Positions 17,073-26,505 of a DNA stretch of 64,000 nucleotides are shown here, one piece after another. The notes below the pieces were generated by a model that was not told the DNA's origin, made no database searches, and was given only the letters and a program-made list of their open reading frames with translations. Positions within the stretch are counted from its first letter, which is position 1; the number at the start of each line of letters is the position of its first letter. A program made the position numbers and the translations under genes. Source of the DNA: Bradyrhizobium sp. NP1 (GTDB taxonomy: Bacteria > Pseudomonadota > Alphaproteobacteria > Rhizobiales > Xanthobacteraceae); assembly GCF_030378205.1 (NCBI RefSeq), contig NZ_CP127385.1, forward strand, positions 930,001 to 994,000. Reading direction: 5' to 3'.

Positions 17073-20000
17073 TTATTCCGCCGCGACCATCTGCTGGCTG
17101 CGCCATTGTCCGATCAGCGCGCGCAGCGAGGCCGGTTTGACCGGCTTGTTGAGCACGGCGATCTTCTCGTCACGCGCGGCAAGGCGCACATGCGGGCTGC
17201 GGTCGGCCGTGATCAGGATTGCCGGGATCGTCTCGCCGAACCGGCGGCGGATTTCGCGGATCGCGGCGACCCCATTGCCGCGGTCGAGATGATAATCGAC
17301 CAGCAGTCCCGTGACCCGTCCGCCGGCGGCCTCGATCGCCTCCATCGCGGCCTCGGGCTCGCTGACCGCGATCACCTCGGCGTCCCAGGCCGTGAGCAGC
17401 GTCCGCATGCCGTCGAGGATCGCCGCGTCGTTCTCGATGCATACGATCAGCGCGCCGCTCATCGGCGCGCGCGCCAAGGGCGTCGCGCTGGTGACGGCGG
17501 CGGTGTGATTGACGCCCTTCGCGGTCGGCACGGTCACCGAGAACACCGAGCCGCCCCCTGAATTGGCGTCGATCGCGATGCCGTGGTTGAGCACGCGTGC
17601 CAGCCGCTCGACGATGGACAGACCGAGCCCCAGCCCGCGCGCGATCCGCGCGCCCTGCTCGAGGCGATGGAACTCCTTGAAGATCTCGCCGCGCTTGAGG
17701 ATCGGAATGCCGACGCCGGTATCGTAGACGCCGATCTGCAAGGACTGGCCGCGCCGCCGGCAGCCGACCAGGACGCGGCCCTGCGGGGTGTATTTGATGG
17801 CGTTGGAGATGAAGTTCTGCAGCAGCCTGCGCAGCAGCGAGCGATCGGATTTGACCGGCAGCGAGCAGGGCACGAAGGTGAGCGCAAGGCCCTTGGCGCG
17901 CGCGATCGGCGCGAACTCGATCTCGAGCGAGCGCATCAGGTCGCCGATCTTGAAGCTGGAGATCGACGGCGTCATGGCGCCGGCATCGAGCCTGGAAATG
18001 TCGAGCAGCGCGCCAAGGATCTCCTCGATCGCCTCCAGCGAATCGTCGATGTTCTCGACCAGGCGCGAATCCTCGCCGCCCTTCTGCCGCTCGACCAGGC
18101 TCGTGACATAGAGCCGCGCCGCGTTGAGCGGCTGCAGGATGTCGTGGCTCGCCGCCGCGAGGAAGCGCGTCTTTGAGATGTTGGCGTCCTCGGCGGCGCT
18201 CTTCGCCAGCGCAAGCTCGGTGTTGAGGCGGGTCAGCTCCTCGGTGCGGTCGCGGACGCGCTTCTCCAGCGTCGCGTTCGCCCGCTCCAGCGCCTCGGCT
18301 GCCTCGAAGCTCGGCGTCACGTCGGAGAAGGTGATGACGAGGCTGCCGCCGGGCATGCGGTTGGCGCGCACCTCGATGACGAGATGGCGGTCCGGCAGGC
18401 GCTCCAGATAGGGCTCGCCCTCGGTGGTGTAGGCGGCGAGGCGCCGCTCCAGCACGGCTTCGCCGTCGCCGGGATCGGCGTTCCTCACCGCCATGAATTC
18501 CAGGATCTCCTGCAACGGCATGCCGAGCTGCACCAGTTGTGGCGGCAGTCCCAGCAATTCACCGAACTGCCGGTTGGAGCAGATCAGCTGCAGGTCGGCG
18601 TCGAACACGACGATGCCCTGGCGGACGTGGTTGAGCGCCGTCTGCAGGATTTCGCGGTTGAAGTGCAGCGCGGCGTGGGAATCGTCGAGCAGCTTCAGCG
18701 CGGCCTTGGCCGAGACGGTGCGCTTGCGCAACAGCAGCGACATCACGAGCCGCGAGGAGGCCGCGCCGATCGAGGACGCGATCAGGTGTTCGGCATGCTG
18801 CAGCAGCTCGAAATCGGCGGGCGCGGCCGGATCGAGCCGGATATGGCGGCTGGTCGCAAACGCCTCGAAGGACTGCCGTGCGCGGTCGGGACCGAGATAT
18901 TGCGCGACCGTGGTCTGGATGTCCTGCACGGTGACCGTGGTGCGCCAGCGGCGGAAGGTCGGCGCGATCGGCGCCAGCGTGTTCGGCACGAACAGGTCGG
19001 CCTGCACCAGCTCGATCGAGGACGGCCGGCGCGACAGCGAGAGCAGCACATAGGTCACGAGGTTGAGCGCGAGCGACCACAGGACGCCGTGCAACAGCGG
19101 CGACAGGTCGGCGCCGAACAGCGCCTGCGGCCGCAGCGCCTCGATGCCGAACGGGCCGTGCTGGAGCAGCATCAGCCCTTCCGTGCTGCTGTCGAGGAAG
19201 CTCGGCAGGAACAGCGTGTAGACCCACACGGCGAAGCCGACCAGCATGCCGCCCATCGCGCCGCGCGCGGTGGCGCGGCGCCAGAACAGCCCCCCGAAGA
19301 AGGCCGGCGCGAGCTGCGCGATCGCCGCGAACGACAACAGGCCGATCGCCGCGAGCTGGGTGTTGCCGAGCGCGCGGTAGTAGAAATAGGCCATCACCAT
19401 GATGGCGAAGATCGCGACCCGGCGGGACTTCAGCAGGAAGTCGCCGAAATCGGCGCCCTCATGCGCGTTGCCGCCGCGCTGCAGCACCAGCGGCACCACG
19501 ATGTCGTTGGAGACCATCACCGAGAGCGCGACGCATTCCACCATCACCATGGCGGTCGCAGCCGACAGGCCGCCGACGAACACGGCAAGGCTGAGCCAGG
19601 TGGCGTCGACCTCGATCGGCAGCGCCAGCACATACATGTCGCTGTCGACGGCGCCGAACGGGAAGGTGACGAGGCCTGCCAGCGCAATCGGGATCACGAA
19701 CAGGTTGATGGCGACGAGATAGAGCGGAAACAGCCAGCGCGCGCGGCTGATCTCGGCGTCGCTGGAATTCTCCACCGCACTGACGTGGAACTGCCGCGGC
19801 AAGAGCACGATGGCGAAGAACGCGAGCGCCACCATGCACAGGAAGTTGCCGACCGAAGGCGAGTAGTCGAGCACACGGACCGCCTCGGGGGTCTTCAGCG
19901 CGCGCTGGATCAGTTCGTGCGGATCGAACATCCAGAAGGTGACGAAGGCGCCGGCAGCGAGGAAGGCCACGAGCTTCACGATCGATTCGGTGGCGACCGC

Positions 20001-20576
20001 GAGCATCAGGCCGTGCTGATGCTCGGTGGCGTCGGTATGCCGGGTTCCGAACAGCACGGCGAAGGCGGCCATCGCCAGCGTCACCATCAGCGCGATGTCG
20101 CCGACGATCGGGATGTGGGAGACCGCCTGGTCCTCGCTCAGGATGGTTTCGAGCGACGAGGCCGCCGCCTTGAGCTGCAGCGCGATATAGGGCACCGAGC
20201 CAATGATCGCGATCAGCGCCACGGTGGCGGCGACCGCCTGGCTCTTGCCGTAGCGCGCCGCGATGAAGTCGGCGATCGAGGTGATGCGCTGCGACTTGGC
20301 GAGCTGGATCACGCGGCGGAACAGCGGCGTGCACAGCCCGATCATCACGATCGGGCCGATATAGATGGCGAGGAAGTCGACGGAGGTGCGGCTGGCGAAT
20401 CCGACCGAGCCGAAGAAGGTCCAGGACGTGCAGTAGATCGCGAGCGACAGCGGGTAGATCCAGCCGCTCGCGCGCTCGCGCTGGACCTGCGAGCGGCGGT
20501 CGCCATGGCTCGCAACCAGGAACAGGAACCCGATGTAGCCGAACGCGGCTGCGATCACGCCCCAATCATGCAGCAT
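17073..20576 (-). CDS. SSS-domain hybrid sensor histidine kinase/response regulator (CbrA/NahK-like)
   Basis: An 1167-residue membrane kinase. Residues 1 to about 500 form a sodium:solute symporter-like (SLC5) module of about 12-13 helices. Then come a linker, a PAS-like domain (about 640-760), a coiled coil, HisKA with the phosphorylated His811 in AAASHDILQPLNAAR, HATPase (about 920-1035, with GVGIPILKRGEIFKEFHR and GLGLGLSIVERL), and a C-terminal receiver with Asp1094 in LLVDYHLDRGNG and Lys in LNKPVKP. CbrA of Pseudomonas, with the same SSS-kinase layout, handles carbon/nitrogen and histidine sensing. The ligand here is unknown. AAGGAG lies 10 nt before the ATG. Confidence 0.9.
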   Translation of the reverse strand: MLHDWGVIAAAFGYIGFLFLVASHGDRRSQVQRERASGWIYPLSLAIYCTSWTFFGSVGFASRTSVDFLAIYIGPIVMIGLCTPLFRRVIQLAKSQRITSIADFIAARYGKSQAVAATVALIAIIGSVPYIALQLKAAASSLETILSEDQAVSHIPIVGDIALMVTLAMAAFAVLFGTRHTDATEHQHGLMLAVATESIVKLVAFLAAGAFVTFWMFDPHELIQRALKTPEAVRVLDYSPSVGNFLCMVALAFFAIVLLPRQFHVSAVENSSDAEISRARWLFPLYLVAINLFVIPIALAGLVTFPFGAVDSDMYVLALPIEVDATWLSLAVFVGGLSAATAMVMVECVALSVMVSNDIVVPLVLQRGGNAHEGADFGDFLLKSRRVAIFAIMVMAYFYYRALGNTQLAAIGLLSFAAIAQLAPAFFGGLFWRRATARGAMGGMLVGFAVWVYTLFLPSFLDSSTEGLMLLQHGPFGIEALRPQALFGADLSPLLHGVLWSLALNLVTYVLLSLSRRPSSIELVQADLFVPNTLAPIAPTFRRWRTTVTVQDIQTTVAQYLGPDRARQSFEAFATSRHIRLDPAAPADFELLQHAEHLIASSIGAASSRLVMSLLLRKRTVSAKAALKLLDDSHAALHFNREILQTALNHVRQGIVVFDADLQLICSNRQFGELLGLPPQLVQLGMPLQEILEFMAVRNADPGDGEAVLERRLAAYTTEGEPYLERLPDRHLVIEVRANRMPGGSLVITFSDVTPSFEAAEALERANATLEKRVRDRTEELTRLNTELALAKSAAEDANISKTRFLAAASHDILQPLNAARLYVTSLVERQKGGEDSRLVENIDDSLEAIEEILGALLDISRLDAGAMTPSISSFKIGDLMRSLEIEFAPIARAKGLALTFVPCSLPVKSDRSLLRRLLQNFISNAIKYTPQGRVLVGCRRRGQSLQIGVYDTGVGIPILKRGEIFKEFHRLEQGARIARGLGLGLSIVERLARVLNHGIAIDANSGGGSVFSVTVPTAKGVNHTAAVTSATPLARAPMSGALIVCIENDAAILDGMRTLLTAWDAEVIAVSEPEAAMEAIEAAGGRVTGLLVDYHLDRGNGVAAIREIRRRFGETIPAILITADRSPHVRLAARDEKIAVLNKPVKPASLRALIGQWRSQQMVAAE

Positions 20577-20655
20577 CGCTGCCTGGCTCCTTGTGCCGCC
20601 GCCCCGAAAAACTCCGTTTGGCTGAAATCTAACGCCTCGCGCGCGCAGGCAACAG

Positions 20656-20685
20656 CCAAATTCCCGTTTATTTTCGGGAATTTGG
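20656..20685. terminator. Perfect 11-bp inverted repeat between hemA and the kinase
   Basis: CCAAATTCCCG (20656-20666) and CGGGAATTTGG (20675-20685) flank an 8-nt T-rich loop. It is 30 bp after the hemA stop and 80 bp before the kinase start, both on the minus strand. It may act as a terminator/attenuator for hemA or as an operator for the kinase; the lack of a clear T-tract leaves this open. Confidence 0.5.
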
Positions 20686-20714
20686 ATCGTCGTTAAGGCG
20701 GTGTGGGAGCGCGC

Positions 20715-21944
20715 CTATTCGGCTGCCAGCGACTTGCGCTTCAGGGGCAGGCCAAGCTGTTCCCAGACCTGCAGCAGCGCCTCGGCGAGGCCGTCGATCA
20801 GGCCGTCGTCATGGTAGGGCGAGGGCGTGATGCGCAGCCGCTCGGTACCCTTGGCGACCGTCGGATAGTTGATCGGCTGGATGTAGATGCCGTGCTGCTC
20901 GAGCAGCAGGTCGGAAGCGCGCTTGCACTTCTCGGGGTCGCCGACGAACAGCGGCACGATATGGGTTTCGCTCGACATCACCGGCAGGCCGGCCGAAGTC
21001 AGGATCGCCTTGACGCGGGCGGCGCGATCCTGGTGGCGCTCGCGCTCCCAGTTCGAGGTCTTCAGGTGACGGATCGCGGCGGTTGCGGCCGAGCAGATCG
21101 GCGGCGGCAGCGCGGTGGTGAAGATGAAGCCCGGCGCGTAGGATCGCACGGCGTCGATGATCTCGGCGCTGGCCGCGATATAGCCGCCGAGGCAGCCAAA
21201 GGCTTTCGCGAGCGTGCCTTCGAGCACGTCGATGCGGTGCATCACCCCGTCGCGCTCGGCGACGCCGCCGCCGCGCGGGCCGTACATGCCGACCGCGTGA
21301 ACCTCGTCGACATAGGTCATGGCGCCGTAGCGCTCGGCAAGGTCGCAGATCTTCGCCAGCGGCGCGATGTCGCCGTCCATGGAATAGAGGCTTTCGCAGG
21401 CGATCAGCTTCGGCCGGTCGGCCGGAATGGCGCGCAGCAGCTCCTCCAGGTGAGCCATGTCGCTGTGGCGGAAAATGATCCGCTCGCAGCCGGCCTGGCG
21501 GACGCCCTCGATCATCGAATTGTGGTTGAGCGCATCCGACAGGATGACGCAGTTCGGAATGAGTTTTGCGATGGTCGCGATGCCGGTCTGGTTCGAGACA
21601 TAACCCGAGGTGAACAGCAGGGCTGCTTCCTTGCCGTGCAGGTCGGCGAGTTCGGCTTCGAGCTGCACCAGCGGATGATGGGTGCCGGCGATGTTGCGGG
21701 TGCCGCCGGCGCCGGTGCCGACGCGGGTCGCGGTCTCGACCATGGCGCCGACCACCTTGGGGTGCTGGCCCATGCCGAGATAGTCGTTGGAGCACCAGAT
21801 CACGACATCGCGGCGCCCTTGCGGGGAATGCCATAACGCATGGGGAAAGCGGCCTGCGATCCGCTCCAGGTCGGCGAAGACGCGATAGCGCCGCTCGTCA
21901 TGCAGGCGGTTGAGGGCATTGTGAAAAAAGCTGCTGTAATCCAT
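20715..21944 (-). CDS. hemA: 5-aminolevulinate synthase
   Basis: A 409-residue PLP enzyme condensing glycine and succinyl-CoA to 5-aminolevulinate, the first step of heme synthesis in alphaproteobacteria. Seen in sequence: the N-terminal [20 protein letters not shown], the glycine-rich [15 protein letters not shown], the PLP-contacting [11 protein letters not shown] and the Schiff-base Lys247 in [15 protein letters not shown]. Length equals that known for rhizobial HemA. An FNR/FixK-type box upstream suggests induction under low oxygen, as reported for Bradyrhizobium japonicum hemA. Confidence 0.97.
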   Translation of the reverse strand: MDYSSFFHNALNRLHDERRYRVFADLERIAGRFPHALWHSPQGRRDVVIWCSNDYLGMGQHPKVVGAMVETATRVGTGAGGTRNIAGTHHPLVQLEAELADLHGKEAALLFTSGYVSNQTGIATIAKLIPNCVILSDALNHNSMIEGVRQAGCERIIFRHSDMAHLEELLRAIPADRPKLIACESLYSMDGDIAPLAKICDLAERYGAMTYVDEVHAVGMYGPRGGGVAERDGVMHRIDVLEGTLAKAFGCLGGYIAASAEIIDAVRSYAPGFIFTTALPPPICSAATAAIRHLKTSNWERERHQDRAARVKAILTSAGLPVMSSETHIVPLFVGDPEKCKRASDLLLEQHGIYIQPINYPTVAKGTERLRITPSPYHDDGLIDGLAEALLQVWEQLGLPLKRKSLAAE

Positions 21945-22076
21945 CGCGGAACCCAGGGAACCCCTTAAGCGGCGGGTCCCTTTTTAGAGCCTTTCCAGCT
22001 TTGCTGTCGAGCCGGAATCCCAACCCCGCTAAGCCGTTGACGGATGAAAGGGATACCCGAAACGAGGGGCTGCGGG

Positions 22077-22090
22077 TTGACAAGGATCAA
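22077..22090 (-). promoter_or_regulatory. FNR/FixK-type box upstream of hemA
   Basis: The 14-mer TTGATCCTTGTCAA (minus strand) has both half-sites TTGA-N6-TCAA of the FNR/FixK family. It is centred about 139 bp before the hemA ATG. About 29-34 nt after its centre lies TATCCC, a possible -10, which would put the box near -41.5, as in class II activated promoters. Oxygen-controlled hemA with an FNR-like box is established in B. japonicum; use of this exact site is inferred. Confidence 0.7.
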
Positions 22091-22106
22091 CGGGCGAGAT
22101 GCGCGC

Positions 22107-22208
22107 TCACGTGGTCTTGAAGCGCAGCACGCCGTCCTGCTCGCTCGCGGTCAACCTGCCCTCGACCAGCATGTAGTTGACATGGGCGATCAGTTCGCCG
22201 GCCGCGAA
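22107..22208 (-). repeat. Orphaned 3' end of the MBL hydrolase gene (direct repeat copy A)
   Basis: Bases 22129-22208 are identical over 80 bp to 22891-22970, inside the hydrolase gene. Here the reading frame continues as TASEQDGVLRFKTT and a TGA at 22109-22107. This is evidently the original gene end, now cut off from the rest of the gene by a 762-bp insertion. Its right part also supplies the last codons of the HEAT-repeat frame. Confidence 0.85.
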
Positions 22209-22756
22209 AGCCCGCGGCCAATTACCATCTGCCTGGCGCGTGCGGCGGCCTTTCGGACGTGGCCATCGCAGTCATCTGCGAACGATGACAGGGCCGGTAG
22301 GATCTTAGGGCCGCCAAAGGCCTCGGCCAGTTCGCAGGCCCATGTACGATGCCGTGGAAGTGCGTCTACGCAAAGGGCATCGAAAAGCACCTGCCAATTG
22401 TCAGCATGGGGGTTCTGTCTTAGGGTCCAGGCGGCTTCCCTGCGAACGCCAATTTCGGGGTCTTCCTTGTAGATTTCGAAGACCAGCTGAAAATCAGCGT
22501 CAGTCCAAATCTTAGCCAAAGCGCGAAGTGCGCTCTCTCGCATGGACGCCGCTGGCTCTGCCAGCAATGGCCGCACCAGGTCGTGCGCTTCGACCAACTT
22601 CCATTGTTCGATGACCTCGCAAGCTGTACGCCTGACGTAGTCAGAAGGGTCACGAACGGTGTCCAAAACGCTTGCGATGAGCTCACGACCGCGTTTGTGC
22701 TTGCCGATGACTTCCAAAGCGGTTCGCCGTAGAAATTGATCGCTCGCTCCAGACAA
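22190..22756 (-). CDS. HEAT-repeat protein fragment (probably truncated at both ends)
   Basis: A 188-residue frame built of HEAT-like helical repeats (FLRRTALEVIGKHKRGRELI, YVRRTACEVIEQW, MRESALRALAKIW, VRREAAWTL, VRKAAARARQM). Such arrays are protein-interaction scaffolds. The start shown is TTG at 22756. Repeat-like sequence continues upstream in frame (EAIRRLVSRDDDEALDALRR) with no ATG/GTG before a stop in the flanking repeat, so the true N-terminus is probably lost. The last six residues come from the MBL-derived direct repeat read in another frame, so the C-terminus is also artificial. Base composition is about 55% GC by eye, below its neighbours. It is likely foreign DNA. Confidence 0.6.
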   Translation of the reverse strand: MSGASDQFLRRTALEVIGKHKRGRELIASVLDTVRDPSDYVRRTACEVIEQWKLVEAHDLVRPLLAEPAASMRESALRALAKIWTDADFQLVFEIYKEDPEIGVRREAAWTLRQNPHADNWQVLFDALCVDALPRHRTWACELAEAFGGPKILPALSSFADDCDGHVRKAAARARQMVIGRGLSRPAN

Positions 22757-22868
22757 CCTACGAAGAGCGTCCAGGGCCTCGTCATCGTCGCGCGAGACCA
22801 GTCTACGAATAGCCTCATGCGTTATTGGTGGTTCTGGTTTGGCGGACAGCTTGCTCGCCTCTTGGAAA

Positions 22869-23930
22869 TCAGGTGGTGCGAAATCGCAAAACGCCGTCCT
22901 GCTCGCTCGCGGTCAACCTGCCCTCGACCAGCATGTAGTTGACATGGGCGATCAGTTCGCCGGCCGCGAAGCCCATCTGGTGCGGGTCCAGCGCATGGCG
23001 GTGGAACACCACCGGCACGAGTTCCTTGGAGGTTTGCGCCGTATCGCGGCAGGCATCCGCGATCATCCGGCAACGCTCCTCGTGATGGTCGGCGAGCTGC
23101 TTGATGCGGGTCTTCAGCCCGTAGAACGGCACGCCATGGCCGGGCAGCACCAGCGCGTCATAGGGCAGCGTGGTGGTGAGGCTCGCGAGCGAGGCCAGAT
23201 ATTCGCCGAGCGAGTTCTGGTCGGGCTCGACCGCCCACACGCTGACATTGGGCGAGATCTTGCTCAGCACCTGGTCGGCGGAGAGGAACAGCTTGTCGGC
23301 CGCGCAGTACAGCATCACCTGGTCCAGTGCGTGGCCGCCGCCGGTGATGACCTTGAAGCGCCGCGTGCCGATCGAGATCTCGTCGCCATGCGAGATGCGC
23401 CGGTAGGACGCCGGCAGCACCGAGACCCGTTTCAGATAGTCCTGGCCGCGGCCGAGCAGCAGGTCGGTCAGGCCCTCGTCCATGCCGTGGCGACGGAAGA
23501 ACAGCCGCTGGGCGTCGAGGCGCTCCTCGGTGCCGCGGTTCTGGTGATAGACCGACTGCAGATATTCCACCTGCGACATGTGCAGCGCGCAGCCGAAGCG
23601 CTCGATCACCCAGCCCGCGAGGCCGACATGGTCGGGGTGCGAATGGGTGACGATCAGCCGGCTGACGTTCACGCCCTTGAGCGGACCGTCGAACAGCGCG
23701 GTCCAGGCGGCGATCGATTCCTCGTTGCCGAAGCCGGAATCGACCATGGTCCAGCCGTCGCCGTCGGCGAGCAGGTAGATGTTCACATGGTTGAGGCGGA
23801 ACGGCAGCTTCAGCCGCACCCACAGCACGCCCGGCATCACCTCGACGACCTGGTCGGGACCGGGATGGTTCTCCCAGGGGTATCGCAATGCCTCCGCCGA
23901 GGACTGCGCGCTGTCTGTCTTCGAATGCAT
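22869..23930 (-). CDS. MBL-fold metallo-hydrolase
   Basis: A 353-residue metallo-beta-lactamase-fold enzyme. The zinc motif HxHxDH is THSHPDHVG (about residues 95-103). Further ligands are in GGGHALDQVMLYC, SADQVL and LPGHGVPFYG. The architecture with a C-terminal helical domain resembles the LACTB2/glyoxalase-II-like group; the substrate is unknown. It has no signal peptide. The last eight codons (GVLRFRTT) differ in DNA from the orphan end at 22107-22128 (GVLRFKTT) but keep the protein, showing that the 3' end was replaced by an incoming homologous segment. Confidence 0.85.
   Translation of the reverse strand: MHSKTDSAQSSAEALRYPWENHPGPDQVVEVMPGVLWVRLKLPFRLNHVNIYLLADGDGWTMVDSGFGNEESIAAWTALFDGPLKGVNVSRLIVTHSHPDHVGLAGWVIERFGCALHMSQVEYLQSVYHQNRGTEERLDAQRLFFRRHGMDEGLTDLLLGRGQDYLKRVSVLPASYRRISHGDEISIGTRRFKVITGGGHALDQVMLYCAADKLFLSADQVLSKISPNVSVWAVEPDQNSLGEYLASLASLTTTLPYDALVLPGHGVPFYGLKTRIKQLADHHEERCRMIADACRDTAQTSKELVPVVFHRHALDPHQMGFAAGELIAHVNYMLVEGRLTASEQDGVLRFRTT
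22891..22970 (-). repeat. 80-bp direct repeat copy B, inside MBL hydrolase gene
   Basis: Identical to 22129-22208. It encodes the hydrolase residues around AGELIAHVNYMLVEGRLTAS. Together the copies bound the 762-bp inserted unit carrying the HEAT fragment. Confidence 0.9.
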
Positions 23931-24060
23931 GGTATCGGCTTAGCTGCACCGGCCGCGCAGCGCCAGCCGAAAAAGGCATGTCAGGGCATCATCCCCCGTT
24001 CACAGCGAATCGGACGGGAGCCGGAGGGGCGGATTTTCCGGGTCCCGGAACGGGACAGGA

Positions 24061-24187
24061 GCATGATCCGGAAAAGTGTGCACCGGTTTTCCCTCGCGAC
24101 CAACGCGGAACGCGTTTGCGCGGAGATCATGCTCAATCAAAAACCGAAAGCGCGATGACGATTCAACCTAATCTCATCGTGCTTTAG
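24061..24187. repeat. 127-bp intergenic repeat, copy 1
   Basis: It begins GCATGATCCGGAAAAGTGTG and ends CGTGCTTTAG, and contains three dyads: GCATGATC...GATCATGC; AAACGCG...CGCGTTT-like; and GCGCGATGA...TCATCGTGC. A second copy of equal length lies at 27465-27591. I recognise it as a common Bradyrhizobium intergenic sequence. Its last bases provide the TAA stop of the minus-strand chemotaxis gene. Confidence 0.8.
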
Positions 24188-26328
24188 GCCGCGCGGATGT
24201 TGGTGAGGAACGCGTCGATCTCCCCGCGCAGCGTGTCGGCCTCGCGGCGCAGCGCCTCGGAGGCGCCGAGCACGTCGGAGGCGGCGCGGCCGGCCTCGGA
24301 AGATGCCGCGGCAACGCCGACGATGTTGCTGGAGACGTCCTTGGTGCCGGCGGCGGCATGCTGGATGTTGCGGGCGATCTCGCGGGTCGCCGCGCTCTGC
24401 TCCTCGACCGCGGCGGCGATCGCCGTGGTCACCTGGTTGATCTCGCCGATGGTGCCGCCGATGTTCCTGATGGCGCCGACCGCCGACGTCGTCACCTGCT
24501 GCATGCTGGCGATCTGGGCGCGGATCTCGTCGGTCGCCTTGGCGGTCTGGTTGGCGAGGTTCTTCACCTCGGCCGCGACCACGGCAAAGCCGCGGCCGGC
24601 TTCGCCGGCGCGCGCCGCCTCGATGGTGGCGTTGAGCGCGAGCAGATTGGTCTGCGAGGCGATCACCTGGATCAGGTCGACCACGACCGAGATGCGGCCC
24701 GCATTGTCGGCCAGCCCCTGCACCGTGGTGTCGGTGGCGCTTGCCTCCTCCACCGCCTTGCCGGCGACCGCGGCCGAGGTGACGACCTGGCGGCCGATCT
24801 CTGCTATCGACGACGACAGCTCTTCGGTGCCGGTCGATACCGTCTGCACGTTGACCGAGGTCTCTTCCGCCGCGGACGCCACCGCGCTCACCAGGGCGCT
24901 CGACTGGTCGGCGGTCGCCGCCATGCTCTGCGCCGTGGTCTGCATCGAATCGGCGGACTGCTGCAGATTGTCGAGCGCGGCGCGCACGGTGCGCTCGAAC
25001 TCGACGATGCGCGCCTCCATGCGCGAGGCGCGCTCAGCCTTGGCGGCGCGGTCCTTGTCCTGCGCGGCGGAGAGCGCGCGGCCCTCGATCATGCTCTCGC
25101 GGAACACCTGCAGCGCGTTTGCCATCGAGGCGATCTCGTCGTGCTGGTGGCTCTGATAGATCTCCGATTCGAGGTCGCCGTCCGACAACAGCTGCATCGA
25201 GCGCTGCAGGCTCTTGATCCGCCGCAGGATGTTGCCGCCGACGTAGCGCCACACGAACAGGATCGAGCCGAGCAGGGTCGACGCCCCGAGCGCGATCATC
25301 ACCAGCGTCGCCAGGGAAATCTCCTTGCGCGCCTGGAAGGTCGAGGTGTTGGTGTCGCCCTGCACGCCGTCGACGAGCTGCTGCACGCTGATGCCGAGCC
25401 CGACGTTGAGCTTGCGCGTCTCCTCCAGCACGGTCTGGCCGTAGTCGCTGGCGTCGAGCTCCTTCTGGCGCACCTTGAAGATGCGGTTCTTGCCCTCGCC
25501 GAGCGCGAGCAGCTTCATCGCGGCCTCGCCGAGCGCGCGGTTGCTGCTGTTCTTCGGCAGCAGCTCGAGGTTCGACTTGACCTGCGCCTCGGTCTCCTTG
25601 AACTGCTTCTCGATCGCGTCCAGCGTGTCGCTGTTGTTGGCCGAGAGCGCCGCGGTCATGTCGGCTGCGGCCAGGTTGCCGTTCGCGATCACGTTGCCGA
25701 GCTGCTCGACCATGCGCGCCGCCTCCGTCGCGTCGTCGGCGGAAAGATTGGCGGAGCCGAGGATGGCGTTGAGCTGGGTCTGGACGTCGAGCATCGCGGG
25801 GCTCGCGGCGGCGACGAAGGCGGCCTGCGCCGCGCGCAGCGCCGCGTAGCGCCGGTCATGCTCGGCGGCGGCCTCCAGCCGCTCGCGGGCGGCCGACACC
25901 AGGCTTTTGGTCGCCTCGTCGATGCTCTTGACCGTTTCGCCGAGCGCCGCGGCGACGTTCCTGTCGGCGCCGAGCTCGATGATCTCGCCGAGCTTGTCCA
26001 GCGTGCCCTTCTGGATCTCCTCGATCTTCTTGACGCGCTCATTCAGCGCGTCCGCGCCCGGCGCGGCGAGCAGCGCCGGTCCCTGGGCGGCGAGGCCGGC
26101 GCTCTGCGCCGACAATTGCAGGCTGGCCGCAAGGCGGGGGATATCGCGCCCGGAGAGGTCGAGCATGGTCTCGCCGATATGGCGCAGCTCAAGGCCGGCG
26201 CCGGCGGAAATGATGATGGCCATGCCGGCGATGACGGCGAAGGCGGCGAACAGGCTGCCCCTGACGCCCCATTGCGGCCTCAGGAAGCCAAACCAGCCGG
26301 ATTTGCCCGCGCTCTTTCGTCCCGCCAT
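24184..26328 (-). CDS. Methyl-accepting chemotaxis protein
   Basis: A 714-residue transmembrane receptor. It has a basic N-terminus, TM1 at about 24-44, a helical periplasmic sensor of about 280 residues, TM2 ([20 protein letters not shown]), a HAMP domain ([20 protein letters not shown]), then the cytoplasmic signalling hairpin with the conserved tip [20 protein letters not shown]. No ligand-binding family is obvious in the sensor region. It signals to CheA/CheW, which are not in this window. The stop TAA lies within the adjoining 127-bp repeat. Two positions of the same kind occur in the window. Confidence 0.93.
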   Translation of the reverse strand: MAGRKSAGKSGWFGFLRPQWGVRGSLFAAFAVIAGMAIIISAGAGLELRHIGETMLDLSGRDIPRLAASLQLSAQSAGLAAQGPALLAAPGADALNERVKKIEEIQKGTLDKLGEIIELGADRNVAAALGETVKSIDEATKSLVSAARERLEAAAEHDRRYAALRAAQAAFVAAASPAMLDVQTQLNAILGSANLSADDATEAARMVEQLGNVIANGNLAAADMTAALSANNSDTLDAIEKQFKETEAQVKSNLELLPKNSSNRALGEAAMKLLALGEGKNRIFKVRQKELDASDYGQTVLEETRKLNVGLGISVQQLVDGVQGDTNTSTFQARKEISLATLVMIALGASTLLGSILFVWRYVGGNILRRIKSLQRSMQLLSDGDLESEIYQSHQHDEIASMANALQVFRESMIEGRALSAAQDKDRAAKAERASRMEARIVEFERTVRAALDNLQQSADSMQTTAQSMAATADQSSALVSAVASAAEETSVNVQTVSTGTEELSSSIAEIGRQVVTSAAVAGKAVEEASATDTTVQGLADNAGRISVVVDLIQVIASQTNLLALNATIEAARAGEAGRGFAVVAAEVKNLANQTAKATDEIRAQIASMQQVTTSAVGAIRNIGGTIGEINQVTTAIAAAVEEQSAATREIARNIQHAAAGTKDVSSNIVGVAAASSEAGRAASDVLGASEALRREADTLRGEIDAFLTNIRAA

Positions 26329-26427
26329 GGCCTTCTGCCTCCAAAGCTGCCGATCGTCCTGATCGGCCGGGCCGGCAGTATCGCGTTACCTGGTTAAAAA
26401 GTTGGGAAAGTGCCGGGCCTCCAAACA

Positions 26428-26456
26428 AAAAGGCCGGCGTGACGCCGGCCTTTCCG
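26428..26456 (-). terminator. Rho-independent terminator of the porin-like gene
   Basis: On the minus strand, GGCCGGCG and CGCCGGCC (8 bp, 3-nt loop) are followed by TTTTTG. It stands about 50 bp after the stop of the outer-membrane protein gene. Confidence 0.85.
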
Positions 26457-26505
26457 CAATTTTCTGGGTGATCGCGCCGATTAAGTGCTGCGATCGGTCT
26501 TTGTC

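Noticed and set aside
18384..20696. 770-codon plus-strand frame opposite the hybrid kinase
   Set aside because: His/Arg/Gln-rich antisense shadow of a clear kinase gene.
24358..26397. 679-codon plus-strand frame opposite the chemotaxis gene
   Set aside because: Antisense shadow; the minus strand has a complete chemoreceptor.
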